The translations under genes and the position numbers were made by a program. A model generated the notes under the pieces. The model had not been told where the DNA came from. It did no database searches and saw nothing but the letters and a program-made list of their open reading frames with translations. From Hyphomicrobiales bacterium (GTDB lineage: Bacteria; Pseudomonadota; Alphaproteobacteria; Rhizobiales; Rhizobiaceae): a DNA stretch of 64,000 nucleotides. Shown one piece after another: positions 43,152 through 52,735 of this stretch; within the stretch, counting starts at the first letter, position 1; every line of letters starts with the position of its first letter. The DNA is taken from NCBI GenBank assembly GCA_900469965.1, contig UBZP01000005.1, forward strand, positions 124,001-188,000, read 5' to 3'.

Positions 43152-44392
43152 GAATCCTGCACGTCGCCGCGCATCTCGGCGGCGGCGTCGGGAAGGCGCA
43201 TTCCAGCCTGGTTGCGGCCGATCCGTCCTTCGTCGAGCGTCACTACGTGCTGATGGAGACCCCGCGCGACCCGCGCTATGCCGCCAGCATCGCCGCCTGT
43301 GGCGCGGCGATCACCATCGCGCCCACGCCCGAGGAGCTTGCGCGCCTCGCCGCCGAGGCGGACATCGTCCAGATCGAATGGTGGAACCACCCGCGCATCT
43401 ACCAGTGCCTCTGCGAGACGGCCTGGCCCGTGATGCGCACGGTCGTCTGGTGCCACATCTCGGGGCTTGCCGCCCCGTTTGTGCCTGCGGGCCTGATGAC
43501 GGCCGGCGACAGGTTCCTGTTCACGTCCTCCTGCTCGCTCGCCTCGCCCACGGTCGCAACGCTCTCGCCTGCCGCGCGGCGCGGACTCGGCGTCGTCAAC
43601 AGCGGCTTCGGCTTCCTGCCGCGCCAGAAGCGGTCGAGCCGGCGCCGCAGGCCCGGGTCGGTCGGCTATCTCGGTACGGTCGACTTCTCCAAGATGAGCC
43701 GGGAGTTCTTCGATGTCGTCGACGCGGCGGTGGTCGACGGCGAGCCGGTCTCCGTCTGGGGTGCGGTCGATCCGGCCTCGGAGGTGATGCAGGCCGCGCG
43801 CGCCATGCGGCGGCCGGACAGCATCCGTTTCCGCGGCCACGCCGAGGATCCGGCAGCCGCGCTCGCCGACATCCAGATCCTGCTCTACCTGCTGCGCCGC
43901 GACCATTTCGGCACGGCCGAGAACGCGCTCGTCGAGGCGATGTCCTGCGGCTGCACGCCGATCGTCTTCGCAAACCCGGCGGAGGCCGCGATCGTCAGGG
44001 ACGGCGAGACCGGCTTCGTGGTCGACGACGCGGGCGAAGCGGCCGACCGGCTGGCCTTCCTGCTCGCGCATCCCGAAGCGGCGGTCGCGATGGGAAGGAA
44101 CGCGGCCGAGGACGTCGCGGCGACGCGCATGCCGACCTACAGCGCCGCCGCCTTCGCCCGGATCTACGGGGCGCTGATCGCGCGGGACAAGCGGCCGGTC
44201 AACTTTCTCGCCGCCCTCGGCACGTCGGCGGCGGACTGGTACCTGGGAACCCGATCGGTCGACGGTTCGATGATGCCATCGGGCGAAATCGAACGCGGCG
44301 CCGCCGCCAAGGGCACGATCGATCACTTCTTTTCCTGCTATCCGCAGGACGAATCCCTGCAGCGCCTCGTCGGGGGCGGTCGCGCCGGCTGA
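43148..44392 (+). CDS. Glycosyltransferase family 4-like protein
   Basis: A 414-residue GT-B glycosyltransferase. The N-terminus (MRILHVAAHLGGGVGKAHSSL) is the typical acceptor-side fold. The donor-side motif is AENALVEAMSCGCTPIVFANPAEAAIVRDGETGFVV, with the EX7E-type pattern. The C-terminal 60 residues are unlike the family core. The ATG overlaps the radical SAM stop, so the enzyme and modifier are co-translated. Confidence 0.87.
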   Translation: MRILHVAAHLGGGVGKAHSSLVAADPSFVERHYVLMETPRDPRYAASIAACGAAITIAPTPEELARLAAEADIVQIEWWNHPRIYQCLCETAWPVMRTVVWCHISGLAAPFVPAGLMTAGDRFLFTSSCSLASPTVATLSPAARRGLGVVNSGFGFLPRQKRSSRRRRPGSVGYLGTVDFSKMSREFFDVVDAAVVDGEPVSVWGAVDPASEVMQAARAMRRPDSIRFRGHAEDPAAALADIQILLYLLRRDHFGTAENALVEAMSCGCTPIVFANPAEAAIVRDGETGFVVDDAGEAADRLAFLLAHPEAAVAMGRNAAEDVAATRMPTYSAAAFARIYGALIARDKRPVNFLAALGTSAADWYLGTRSVDGSMMPSGEIERGAAAKGTIDHFFSCYPQDESLQRLVGGGRAG

Positions 44393-44487
44393 GACGCAGC
44401 CCGGACCTGGCCATTGCGCTATCGCGCCGGGCCGCGCGGCGCTATCGTCGGGCCGATCGAAAACAACCCTGCCGCATCCTGCACGCC

Positions 44488-44973
44488 ATGACCAAGCTCA
44501 AGCTCGAGACCTTCCTGCCCTATCGGCTCAACCGCATCAGCGCTGCGGTGTCGCGGGAGTTCCGCTCCGTCTACGGACCGGACTTCGACCTCACGGTGCC
44601 GGAATGGCGCGTGCTCGCCACGCTCGGCCAGTTCGACGTGGCGACGGCCAAGGCAATCGGGGCGCATTCGGCCATGCACAAGACCAAGGTGAGCCGGGCG
44701 GTGAAGGCGCTGGAGGACCGGCGCTGGCTGCGGCGGCGGCAGAACGACGAGGACCGCCGCGAGGAACTGCTGCAGCTCACCGACCTCGGCCGCGGCATCT
44801 ATCTCAAGATCGTGCCGAAGGCGGAGGCCTTCGAGAAGCGGCTGATCGCCTCGCTCGGCGACGACGCCGGCGCTTTCCTGCGCGGGCTGGCGATGATCGA
44901 AGCGCAGCGCTTCGACAACGCCCTGCAGGACGGCCCGACCGAAGGCGACTTCGACGAGGGCAGCCACGTCTAG
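44488..44973 (+). CDS. MarR-family transcriptional regulator
   Basis: A 161-residue DNA-binding protein with the MarR winged helix: LTVPEWRVLATLG, the recognition helix in HKTKVSRAVKALEDRRWLRRRQNDEDRREELLQLTDLG (wing). It is 95 bases after the GT4 gene on the same strand, and convergent with the PQQ sugar dehydrogenase gene. Its target and ligand are unknown. Confidence 0.9.
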   Translation: MTKLKLETFLPYRLNRISAAVSREFRSVYGPDFDLTVPEWRVLATLGQFDVATAKAIGAHSAMHKTKVSRAVKALEDRRWLRRRQNDEDRREELLQLTDLGRGIYLKIVPKAEAFEKRLIASLGDDAGAFLRGLAMIEAQRFDNALQDGPTEGDFDEGSHV

Positions 44974-45017
44974 CGCAGGCGCCGCCGGAACGGCCCGACC
45001 GCCTTAGTCACAGCGGC

Positions 45018-46157
45018 TCAGTCGCTTGGCGTCAGGCGGAGCAGGCGACCGGGGCTGTTGTCCTCGATGAGCCAGATCGCGCCGTCCGGCCCGACGGCGA
45101 CGTCGCGGATGCGGTCGTCCATCTCCCAGCGGTCGGCCTCGTCGGCCCCGCCGCTGCCGTCGAAGGCGACGCGGATCAGCGCCATGGCGCCGAGCCCGCC
45201 GATCAGGGCCGAGCCCCGCCAGGCGGGGAACATCGCCCCGTCGTAGATCACCATGCCGGCAGGGGCGATCACCGGGTTCCAGTAGAGCGGGGGTGCGGCA
45301 AACTCCGGACGGGTCGCGTGCCGGGGAATGGGCGAGCCGCTGTAGTTGTCGCCGTTGGAGACGACCGGCCAGCCGTAGTTCTTCCCCGGCTCGATCAGGT
45401 TGAGTTCGTCGCCGCCGCGCGGGCCCATCTCGTGCAGCCAGAGCTTGCCGTCGGGCGCAAAGGCGAGGCCGTAGGGATTGCGGTGGCCCATCGTCCAGGT
45501 CTGGGCGCGCGCGCCGCCGGCAGTGGCCTGCGGGTTGTCGGCGGGCGTCGATCCGTCGAGGTTGAGCCGCAGCACCTTGCCGCGGGTGTCGTCCGGATCC
45601 TGCGCCGTCTGCGGGCGCATGCGGTCGCCGGAGGTGAGGAAGAGATGGCGGCCGCCGGGGTCGAAGGCGATGATGCCGCCGGGCTGGCCGCGCCCGCCGG
45701 CCGGCTGCTGCCGCCAGATCACGGCAAGGTCATCCAGCGCCGCCGCCCCCTCGCTCTCTGCCAATTTGGCGCGGGCAAGCGCGAGGCTGCCGCCGCCGGA
45801 GCCCGGCTCGACATAGGTCAGGTAGACGGTGCGGCTCTCGGCGAAATCCGGCGCCGACGCGATGTCCAGCAGACCGTTCTGGCCGGCGGCGACCACGTCG
45901 GGAACCTTTTCCACAGGCGTCTTCCCGCCTTCGCGGGTGACCAGGAAGATGGCGCCCGGCTTCTCCGTCACCAGCATGCGCCCGTCGGGGAGGAAGGCGA
46001 TCGCCCAGGGGGTATCGAACGCCGCCACCGCCTCGACCGCGAAGGGCCTTTCCGCCGTTGCCGGGCGCTCGCCGGCATTGATGCTTTCCGCCCTTGCGGC
46101 CGTCGCAAAGGCGACAGCCGCAATCCCGAGCGCGATCGAAAAGGTCCTGCCTGCCAT
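45018..46157 (-). CDS. PQQ-dependent aldose sugar dehydrogenase (soluble GDH-B-like)
   Basis: A 379-residue exported six-bladed beta-propeller. The signal peptide is MAGRTFSIALGIAAVAFATAARA. Family motifs follow: AFDTPWAIAFLPDGRMLVTEK, GGQNG-like AAGQNGLLDIA, TSGDRMRPQTAQDPDDTRGKVLRL, TMGHRNPYGLAF and HEMGPRGGDELNLI. The enzyme oxidises aldoses in the periplasm using PQQ. The ATG at 46157 has AGGAA seven bases upstream and places the signal sequence at the N-terminus. It is divergent from the dimethylglycine-dehydrogenase-like gene. Confidence 0.9.
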   Translation of the reverse strand: MAGRTFSIALGIAAVAFATAARAESINAGERPATAERPFAVEAVAAFDTPWAIAFLPDGRMLVTEKPGAIFLVTREGGKTPVEKVPDVVAAGQNGLLDIASAPDFAESRTVYLTYVEPGSGGGSLALARAKLAESEGAAALDDLAVIWRQQPAGGRGQPGGIIAFDPGGRHLFLTSGDRMRPQTAQDPDDTRGKVLRLNLDGSTPADNPQATAGGARAQTWTMGHRNPYGLAFAPDGKLWLHEMGPRGGDELNLIEPGKNYGWPVVSNGDNYSGSPIPRHATRPEFAAPPLYWNPVIAPAGMVIYDGAMFPAWRGSALIGGLGAMALIRVAFDGSGGADEADRWEMDDRIRDVAVGPDGAIWLIEDNSPGRLLRLTPSD

Positions 46158-46377
46158 CCGGTCGTTCCTGTCGCTGACATTGTCCTGCGTCGTACCCAAT
46201 CACCCCGAACGCCGCGGCGCCAGCGCCGTTTCTTCACGTCTGCGTGTCCCCGCCGTGACGGCGGCTCTGCACGACATGCCGTCGTCGTCCAGTACGATGA
46301 GAATGTCGTAGACAGGCTCTACTGGTGGTGACACAAGCCCTAATATCCGCCTCCGGTATCAATCAGGGTCGCACGCA

Positions 46378-48939
46378 ATGGCTGAATTTCCCACACACGC
46401 AAAGGTCGTCATCATCGGGCTCGGAGGCATCGTGGGCGCCTCGATCGCCCACCACCTGATCGAGCGCGGCTGGGACGACATCGTCGGTATCGACAAGTCG
46501 GGCATTCCGACCGACATCGGCTCGACGGCGCATGCGTCGGACTTCTGCTACACGACCAGCCACGATTATCTCTCGGTCTGGACGACCCAGTACTCGATCG
46601 ATTTCTACGAGAAGATGGGCCACTACGCCCGCATCGGCGGCCTGGAAGTGGCGCGCACCGGCGACGACACCTGGATGGAGGAGATCAAGCGCAAGCTGAC
46701 CTCGGCCAAGGCCTTCGGCACCCGCGCGCACTACGTCTCCCCCGCCGAGATCAAGAAGCTCTTCCCGCTGATCGAGGAGAACATGGTGCAGGGCGGCATG
46801 TTCGACCCCGACGCCGGCCTCGTCATCCCGCGCTCGCAGACGGTCGCCGGCAAGCTGGTCGACGCCGCGGAGAAGAGCGGCAAGCTGAAGATGTTCGGCA
46901 ATACGCCGGCGAAATCGCTGATCGTCGAGAAGGGCCGGATCAAGGGCGTCGTCACCCACCGCGGCACGATCATGGCCGATCACGTCATCGTCTGCGCCGG
47001 CATCTGGGGCCGGCTGATCGCCGAGATGGTCGGCGAGGACCTGCCGGTGATGCCGGTCGACCATCCGCTGACCTTCTTCGGCCCGTTCAACGAATTCGAA
47101 GGCACCGGCAAGGAGATCGGCTACCCGCTTCTGCGTGACCAGGGCAATTCGGCCTACATGCGCGACACCGGCGACCCGAACACCACCGAGGGCGGCCAGA
47201 TCGAGTGGGGCTACTACGAGACCGACAATCCGCGCCTCTGCCATCCGCGCGACATCCTGGAAAAGGACCAGGCGCGGCTTTCGCCGTCGCAGCGCGACCT
47301 CGAGATGGAGCAGATCCTCGAACCGCTGGAACGCGCGATGGAACTGACGCCGATCCTCGGCGAGCTCGGCTACAACGAGGGGCATTCCTTCAACGGCCTG
47401 CTGCAGGTCTCCGCCGCCGGCGGCCCCTCCTGCGGCGAGAGCCAGAAGGTCCGCGGTCTCTGGTACTGCGTGGCGATCTGGGTCAAGGACGCCCCCGGCT
47501 ACGGCAAGCTGATCGCCGACTGGATGACCGACGGGCGCACCGAGATCGACCACAACTCGATCGACTATGCGCGCTTCTACCCGCACCAGCTGGAGGAGAA
47601 GTTCATCGAGGGGCGCACCTTCGAGGCGGCGCAGAAGATCTACTTCCCGGCCATCCATCCGCGCGAACCCTATGCCACCGGCCGCAACGTCAAGCGCTCG
47701 CCCTTCTACGAGCGCGAGAAGGAACTCGGCGGCTACTTCATGGAGCTCGGCGGCTGGGAGCGCGCGCACGGCTATGCCGCCAACGAGCACCTGCTGGAGA
47801 AATACGGCGACCGCGTGCCGGTGCGCGAGAACGAATGGGACAACCGCCACTTCTGGCGCGTCTCCAACGCCGAGCACCTGGCGATGAGCGAGGACTGCGG
47901 CATCGTCAACCTCAGCCACTTCCACATGGTCGACATCGAGGGACCGGACCACGTCGAGCTGCTCGAATGGCTGTGCGCCGCCAAGATCGGCGGCGACGCC
48001 AACATCGGCAAGGGCATCTACACCCACTTCCTCGACGACGAGGGCATGGTGCGCGCCGACTTCACCGTCTTCCGCATGGCCGACCGCTGCCGGCTGGTCA
48101 ACGGCGCCGACGCCGGCCCGCGCGACTTCCACTACATGAGGCGCGTGGCCGAGGATCGCGGCCTCGACGTCACCATCACCGACGTCTCCGAAAAGTTCGT
48201 CACCATCGGCATCTGGGGTCCGAACGCCCGCGCGACGCTGAAGAAGGCGGTCGCCGATCCGGCCGGGCTCGATCCGGAGACCTTCGCCTTCGCCGCGATC
48301 AAGCCGATCGAGATCGCCGGCAAGCCGGTCACCGCCTTCCGCATCTCCTATGTCGGCGAGCAGGGCTGGGAACTGCACATGAAGTACGAGGACGGCCTTG
48401 CCGTCTGGGATGCGCTGCGCGCCACCGGCGTGATGGCCTTCGGCGTCGAGACCTATGCGAACTCGCGGCGCATGGAAAAGAGCCTGCGCCTGCAGAACGC
48501 CGACCTTCTCACCCAGTACAACCTGATCGAGGCCGATCTCGCCCGTCCGAAGGTGAAGGACGCCGATTTCCGCGGCAAGGCCAAGCACCTGGAGTACAAG
48601 GCCCGCGAGCATCAGCCGGCAATGCTCTGCACGCTGGTGATGACGGAGAACACCGATGCGAAGGGCGTGAAGCGCTATCCGGTCGGCTCGATGCCGGTGC
48701 TCGACCCGGAGACCGGCAAGACGCTGGTCGACAGGCTCGGCCGCATCTCCTACACGACCTCGGTCGCCTACGGCCCGACGATCGGCAAGAACATCGCGCT
48801 CGCCTACCTGCCGCAGGAATACTGCCAGGTCGGCCGCAAGCTGAACGTGGAGTATTTCGCCGAGACCTATCCGGTCGAGGTGGTCGGCATCGGCTACAAG
48901 CCGCTCTACGACCCCGAGAACCTCAAGCCGCGCACCTGA
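46378..48939 (+). CDS. Dimethylglycine/sarcosine dehydrogenase-like protein (DAO-GcvT fusion)
   Basis: An 853-residue cytosolic protein with a DAO-type FAD domain (about 1-410; VVIIGLGGIVGASIAHHL), an FAO linker region, and aminomethyltransferase (GcvT) domains at the C-terminus (about 470-850; NLSHFHMVDIEGPDHVELLEWL, FRISYVGEQGWELHM). The domain order matches dimethylglycine dehydrogenase and related enzymes, which demethylate a methylamine and pass the one-carbon unit to tetrahydrofolate. The second glycine of GxGxxG is kept (GLGGIVG). The substrate cannot be told from sequence. The gene stands alone, and a strong hairpin follows it. Confidence 0.88.
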   Translation: MAEFPTHAKVVIIGLGGIVGASIAHHLIERGWDDIVGIDKSGIPTDIGSTAHASDFCYTTSHDYLSVWTTQYSIDFYEKMGHYARIGGLEVARTGDDTWMEEIKRKLTSAKAFGTRAHYVSPAEIKKLFPLIEENMVQGGMFDPDAGLVIPRSQTVAGKLVDAAEKSGKLKMFGNTPAKSLIVEKGRIKGVVTHRGTIMADHVIVCAGIWGRLIAEMVGEDLPVMPVDHPLTFFGPFNEFEGTGKEIGYPLLRDQGNSAYMRDTGDPNTTEGGQIEWGYYETDNPRLCHPRDILEKDQARLSPSQRDLEMEQILEPLERAMELTPILGELGYNEGHSFNGLLQVSAAGGPSCGESQKVRGLWYCVAIWVKDAPGYGKLIADWMTDGRTEIDHNSIDYARFYPHQLEEKFIEGRTFEAAQKIYFPAIHPREPYATGRNVKRSPFYEREKELGGYFMELGGWERAHGYAANEHLLEKYGDRVPVRENEWDNRHFWRVSNAEHLAMSEDCGIVNLSHFHMVDIEGPDHVELLEWLCAAKIGGDANIGKGIYTHFLDDEGMVRADFTVFRMADRCRLVNGADAGPRDFHYMRRVAEDRGLDVTITDVSEKFVTIGIWGPNARATLKKAVADPAGLDPETFAFAAIKPIEIAGKPVTAFRISYVGEQGWELHMKYEDGLAVWDALRATGVMAFGVETYANSRRMEKSLRLQNADLLTQYNLIEADLARPKVKDADFRGKAKHLEYKAREHQPAMLCTLVMTENTDAKGVKRYPVGSMPVLDPETGKTLVDRLGRISYTTSVAYGPTIGKNIALAYLPQEYCQVGRKLNVEYFAETYPVEVVGIGYKPLYDPENLKPRT

Positions 48940-48986
48940 TTGCCGCAGCGCCCGGACCGGGACCGGGCCACCATCCGACTGTCACC

Positions 48987-49013
48987 GAAGCCCGCCACCG
49001 GCGGGCTTCTTGC
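48987..49013 (+). terminator. Terminator between DMGDH-like and peptide ABC genes
   Basis: A perfect ten-bp stem (GAAGCCCGCC/GGCGGGCTTC) with a three-base loop, followed by TTGCC. It lies 48 bases after the stop of the plus-strand gene and faces the convergent ABC ATPase gene, so it may serve both. Confidence 0.7.
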
Positions 49014-49081
49014 CGAAGGGGCCTCCCCCTCGCCGCCGCGGCGCGTTTCCCCAAGGGGACGCGGCTACGTCCACGCCCCCA

Positions 49082-50914
49082 TCAGGCGGAAAGGCATTCG
49101 CGCTCCGCTGGCGCCGTTTCCTGGACGAAATGGCCGGGAGAGACCTCGACATAGGCCCGCTTCGGCGGAACGTAGCCGTAAGGACGGACGGGGCTCTTGA
49201 TCTCCTCGTCGAGCGGCGGCCGGAGCAGTCCGCGCCGCTTCGGGTCGGGCAGCGGCACCGCGGCGATGAGGCGGCGGGTATAGGGGTGCTGCGGGTTGCC
49301 GAAGACGGCGGCGCGGGGTCCGATTTCGACGATCTCGCCGAGATACATCACCGCGACGCGGTGGCTGACGCGTTCGACCACCGCCATGTCGTGGGAGATG
49401 AACAGATAGGCGAGGCCCCGCTTCTCCTGCAGGTCGAGCAGCAGGTTGGAGACCTGCGCCTTGACCGAGACGTCGAGCGCGGAGACCGCCTCGTCCGCCA
49501 CGATCAGCTGCGGCTCGAGCGCGAGCGCGCGGGCGATGGAGATGCGCTGGCGCTGGCCGCCGGAAAACTCGTGCGGGTAGCGGTCGGCCATCGCCGGGGA
49601 GAGACCGACCTGTTCCAGCAGCTCGGCCACGCGCTCCCTCGCCTCGCGCTTGCCCATCAGCCCGTGCGACAGCATCGGCTCGGCGATCGCCGAGCCGATC
49701 GCAATGCGCGGGTTCAGCGAGGCGAAGGGGTCCTGGAAGATCATCTGCGAGGTGCGGCGCATGCGCCTCAGCGCCGTCGTCCCCGCCCTCGTGACATCCT
49801 CCCCGCCGATGACGATCGAACCGGCGGTCGGCTCGATCAGCCGGATGATGGCGCGCCCGGTGGTCGACTTGCCGCAGCCGGATTCGCCGACGAGCGCCAG
49901 CGTCTCCCCCGGGCGCAGATCGAAGGACACGTCCTCGACGGCATGCACGCGGCCGTTCGGCAGGTCGAAGCGCACGGTGAGGCCGTCGACCTTCAGGATC
50001 GGCGCGACGTCGGCCGCGACCGGCTTCATCTCGCGGCCGGCGGCCACCTCGCCGGTGTCCGGATCGACCTCGGGGAAGCGCCGCGGCGCCCTGGCCTCGC
50101 CCATGGTTCCGAGCCTGGGAATCGAGGCGAGCAGCGATTTCGTGTAAGGCGCCCGCGGTGCCTCGAAGAGATCCGCGGTGGCGCCGGCCTCGATCATGTC
50201 GCCGCGGAACATCACCACCGTCCGGTCGGCGACCTCGGCCACCACGCCCATGTCGTGGGTGATGAACAGCACGCCCATGTTCTCTTCGCGCTGCAGTTCA
50301 CGGATCAGATGCAGGATCTCCGCCTGGATCGTGACGTCGAGGGCCGTCGTCGGCTCGTCGGCGATCAGAAGCTTCGGCCGGCAGGCGAGCGCCATGGCGA
50401 TCATGACGCGCTGGCGCATGCCGCCGGAGAACTTGTGCGGATATTCGTTGAGCCTGGTCTTCGCGGCCGGAATGCGGACCCGCTCCATCAGCCGCAGCGC
50501 TTCCGCCTCGGCGGCCTTCCACGAGAGATCCTGGTGGAGGACGAGGGCTTCGGCAATCTGGTTGCCGATGGTGAAGACCGGGTTCAGCGAGGTCATCGGC
50601 TCCTGGAAGATCATGCCGATCGCGCCGCCGCGCACCGCGCGCATCTCGGCTTCGGAGGCCTTCAGGAGATCGCGGCCCTCGAGCAGGATGCGCCCTTCGC
50701 AGCGCGCCTTGCCGGGCGGCAGCAGGCGCATGGTGGACAGGGCGGTGACGCTCTTGCCCGAGCCGGATTCGCCGACGATCGCGACCGTCTCGCCGGCGTG
50801 CACCGCAAGGCTGATGTCGCGGATGACGGCGCGCCAGCCGTCGGGCGTCCGGAAGGAGGTCGTGAGGTTTTCGATGGACAGCACCGGCTGGCCCGCAGAG
50901 GCGATTTCACGCAT
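49082..50914 (-). CDS. Peptide ABC transporter, fused ATP-binding protein (DppD-DppF type)
   Basis: A 610-residue protein with two ATPase domains, as in GsiA-type importers. Domain 1 (about 10-260): Walker A GESGSGKS, signature FSGGMRQR, Walker B LLIADEPTTALDV. Domain 2 (about 325-590): GESGCGKST, FSGGQRQR and LIVADEAVSALDV; the usual Pro after the catalytic Glu is Ala here. Both domains are of the oligopeptide class. It starts two bases after the permease gene stops. Peptide import is supported by the SBP and two permeases upstream. Confidence 0.93.
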   Translation of the reverse strand: MREIASAGQPVLSIENLTTSFRTPDGWRAVIRDISLAVHAGETVAIVGESGSGKSVTALSTMRLLPPGKARCEGRILLEGRDLLKASEAEMRAVRGGAIGMIFQEPMTSLNPVFTIGNQIAEALVLHQDLSWKAAEAEALRLMERVRIPAAKTRLNEYPHKFSGGMRQRVMIAMALACRPKLLIADEPTTALDVTIQAEILHLIRELQREENMGVLFITHDMGVVAEVADRTVVMFRGDMIEAGATADLFEAPRAPYTKSLLASIPRLGTMGEARAPRRFPEVDPDTGEVAAGREMKPVAADVAPILKVDGLTVRFDLPNGRVHAVEDVSFDLRPGETLALVGESGCGKSTTGRAIIRLIEPTAGSIVIGGEDVTRAGTTALRRMRRTSQMIFQDPFASLNPRIAIGSAIAEPMLSHGLMGKREARERVAELLEQVGLSPAMADRYPHEFSGGQRQRISIARALALEPQLIVADEAVSALDVSVKAQVSNLLLDLQEKRGLAYLFISHDMAVVERVSHRVAVMYLGEIVEIGPRAAVFGNPQHPYTRRLIAAVPLPDPKRRGLLRPPLDEEIKSPVRPYGYVPPKRAYVEVSPGHFVQETAPAERECLSA

Positions 50915-50916
50915 GG

Positions 50917-51777
50917 TCAGCTTTCCTTCGCAAGCCGCGGGTCGACGAGATCCCGCAGGCCATCGCCGAGCAATTGCAGCGACAGGACCGAGAAGACGAT
51001 GGCAAGGCCCGGGAAGACCATCAGCCAGGGCGCGTTGTTCATGTATTCCCGCCCCGACGCCAGCATGGTGCCCCAGGTCGGCATGTCGGTGGAGACGCCG
51101 ACGCCGAGGAACGACAGGCTTGCCTCCGCCAGCATCGCCGAGGCGAACACGAACGTCGCCTGCACCAGGATGGGCGAGGCAAGGTTGAGAAGCACGTGGC
51201 GCAGCAGGATCTGCCATGTCGGCAGGCCCATGGCGACCGCCGCCTCGATATAGGGCAATTCGCGCAGGACCAGCGTCGAGCCGCGCACGATGCGGGCCAG
51301 CCGCGGGGCATAGGTGATGCCGAGCGCGAGGATGACGGTTGCAAGCGACGGTCCCAGGGCTGCGACCAGCGCGATCGCGAGCAGGATGTCGGGAAAGGAC
51401 ATCATCGCATCGAGCAGGCGGGAGATCGGCGCGTCGAGCCGGCGGAAGAACCCCGCGGCCACGCCGAGGAGCACGCCGAGGACGGTGGAGATGCACACGA
51501 CCCCGAGGCTGACGAGAAGCGAGATGCGGCCGGCGAAGATCGCCCGGGAAAAGATGTCGCGGCCGAATTCGTCGGTGCCGAAGACATGGGCCAGCGACGG
51601 CCCTTTGAGCTTGTTGACGATCGACAGCTTGTTGGGCGCATAGGGGGCGACCCACGGCGCGAGCAGCGCGGCGAGGACCACGACCAGCAGGATGACGGCC
51701 CCGAACAGGATGGCGCGGTTGCCGAACAGGCGGCGCAGGCCTGCGGCGAACGGGCGGGCGGCGGAGGCGGTCGTCAT
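50917..51777 (-). CDS. Peptide ABC transporter permease (DppC type)
   Basis: A 286-residue inner-membrane permease with about six helices and the coupling-loop motif YIEAAVAMGLPTWQILLRHVLLNLASPILVQ. FGTDEFGRDIFSRAIFAGRISL is diagnostic of DppC. It overlaps the DppB-type gene by four bases. Confidence 0.93.
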   Translation of the reverse strand: MTTASAARPFAAGLRRLFGNRAILFGAVILLVVVLAALLAPWVAPYAPNKLSIVNKLKGPSLAHVFGTDEFGRDIFSRAIFAGRISLLVSLGVVCISTVLGVLLGVAAGFFRRLDAPISRLLDAMMSFPDILLAIALVAALGPSLATVILALGITYAPRLARIVRGSTLVLRELPYIEAAVAMGLPTWQILLRHVLLNLASPILVQATFVFASAMLAEASLSFLGVGVSTDMPTWGTMLASGREYMNNAPWLMVFPGLAIVFSVLSLQLLGDGLRDLVDPRLAKES

Positions 51778-52724
51778 AGGCGCACCCTCGGATCGACGAG
51801 AATGTAGAGCATGTCCACGGCGAAGTTGATGAGCACGTAGATCGCCGCGACGACCAGCAGCGCGCCCTGGATGACGGGATAGTCGCGGCGCAGCACCGCG
51901 GAGACGACGAGGTTGCCGATGCCCGGCAGACCGAACACCGTCTCGGTGACGACCGCGCCGGCGACCAGCATGGCGATGGACAGGCCGATGACGGTGATGA
52001 TCGGGATCATCGCATTCTTCAGCGCGTGCTTGAGAATGACCCGGCGCTCGCTCGCGCCCTTGGCGCGGGCGGTGCGGACATAGTCGTCGCCGAGAACGTC
52101 GAGCATGGCGGCGCGCGTGAAGCGGGTGATCAGCGCCGAGTTGACGATCCCGAGCGCGATCGCCGGCAGGACGAGGTGATGCAGCCGCACGAGGAAGGGC
52201 GTATCCGGGCCGCCGTAGCCGGAGGCCGGAAACCAGCCCTGGCCGACGGCGAGGACCTGGATCAGCAAGAGGCCGAGCCAGAAGCTGGGGACGCTCGCCG
52301 CCACCATGGTCAGGGTGACGACGATCTGGTCGAACAGCGTGCCGCGGCGGACGGCGGAGAGGATGCCGACCGGCAGCGCGATCGAGACCGCGATCAGGAT
52401 GGAGAACAGGGTCAGGAAGAAGGTCGGCTCGGCACGGGCGGCCAGTGCCTGGGCGACCGGCTGGTTGAGGAAGATCGACTGGCCGAGATCGCCCTTCAGC
52501 AAGCCCAGCACGAACTGGACATACTGGACGAGAAGCGGTGCATCGAGGCCCATCTTGCTACGCAGGTCGGCGATGTCCTGGGGCGTGGCATCCGCCCCAA
52601 GCATGACGGCGGCCGGATCGCCCGGCGTCACCCGGACGATGACGAAAACGACCGTCACCACGATGGCGAGCACGATCAGCATGCCGCCAAGCCGGTTCAA
52701 GAGTGTCCGGGCGATCCTTGCCAT
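51774..52724 (-). CDS. Peptide ABC transporter permease (DppB type)
   Basis: A 316-residue inner-membrane permease. The N-terminus (FVIVRVTPGDPAAVMLG) and the coupling loop (DYVRTARAKGASERRVILKHALKNAMIPIITVIG) are typical of DppB. It starts 11 bases after the SBP gene. Confidence 0.93.
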   Translation of the reverse strand: MARIARTLLNRLGGMLIVLAIVVTVVFVIVRVTPGDPAAVMLGADATPQDIADLRSKMGLDAPLLVQYVQFVLGLLKGDLGQSIFLNQPVAQALAARAEPTFFLTLFSILIAVSIALPVGILSAVRRGTLFDQIVVTLTMVAASVPSFWLGLLLIQVLAVGQGWFPASGYGGPDTPFLVRLHHLVLPAIALGIVNSALITRFTRAAMLDVLGDDYVRTARAKGASERRVILKHALKNAMIPIITVIGLSIAMLVAGAVVTETVFGLPGIGNLVVSAVLRRDYPVIQGALLVVAAIYVLINFAVDMLYILVDPRVRL

Positions 52725-52735
52725 GGTCGAGAGCC

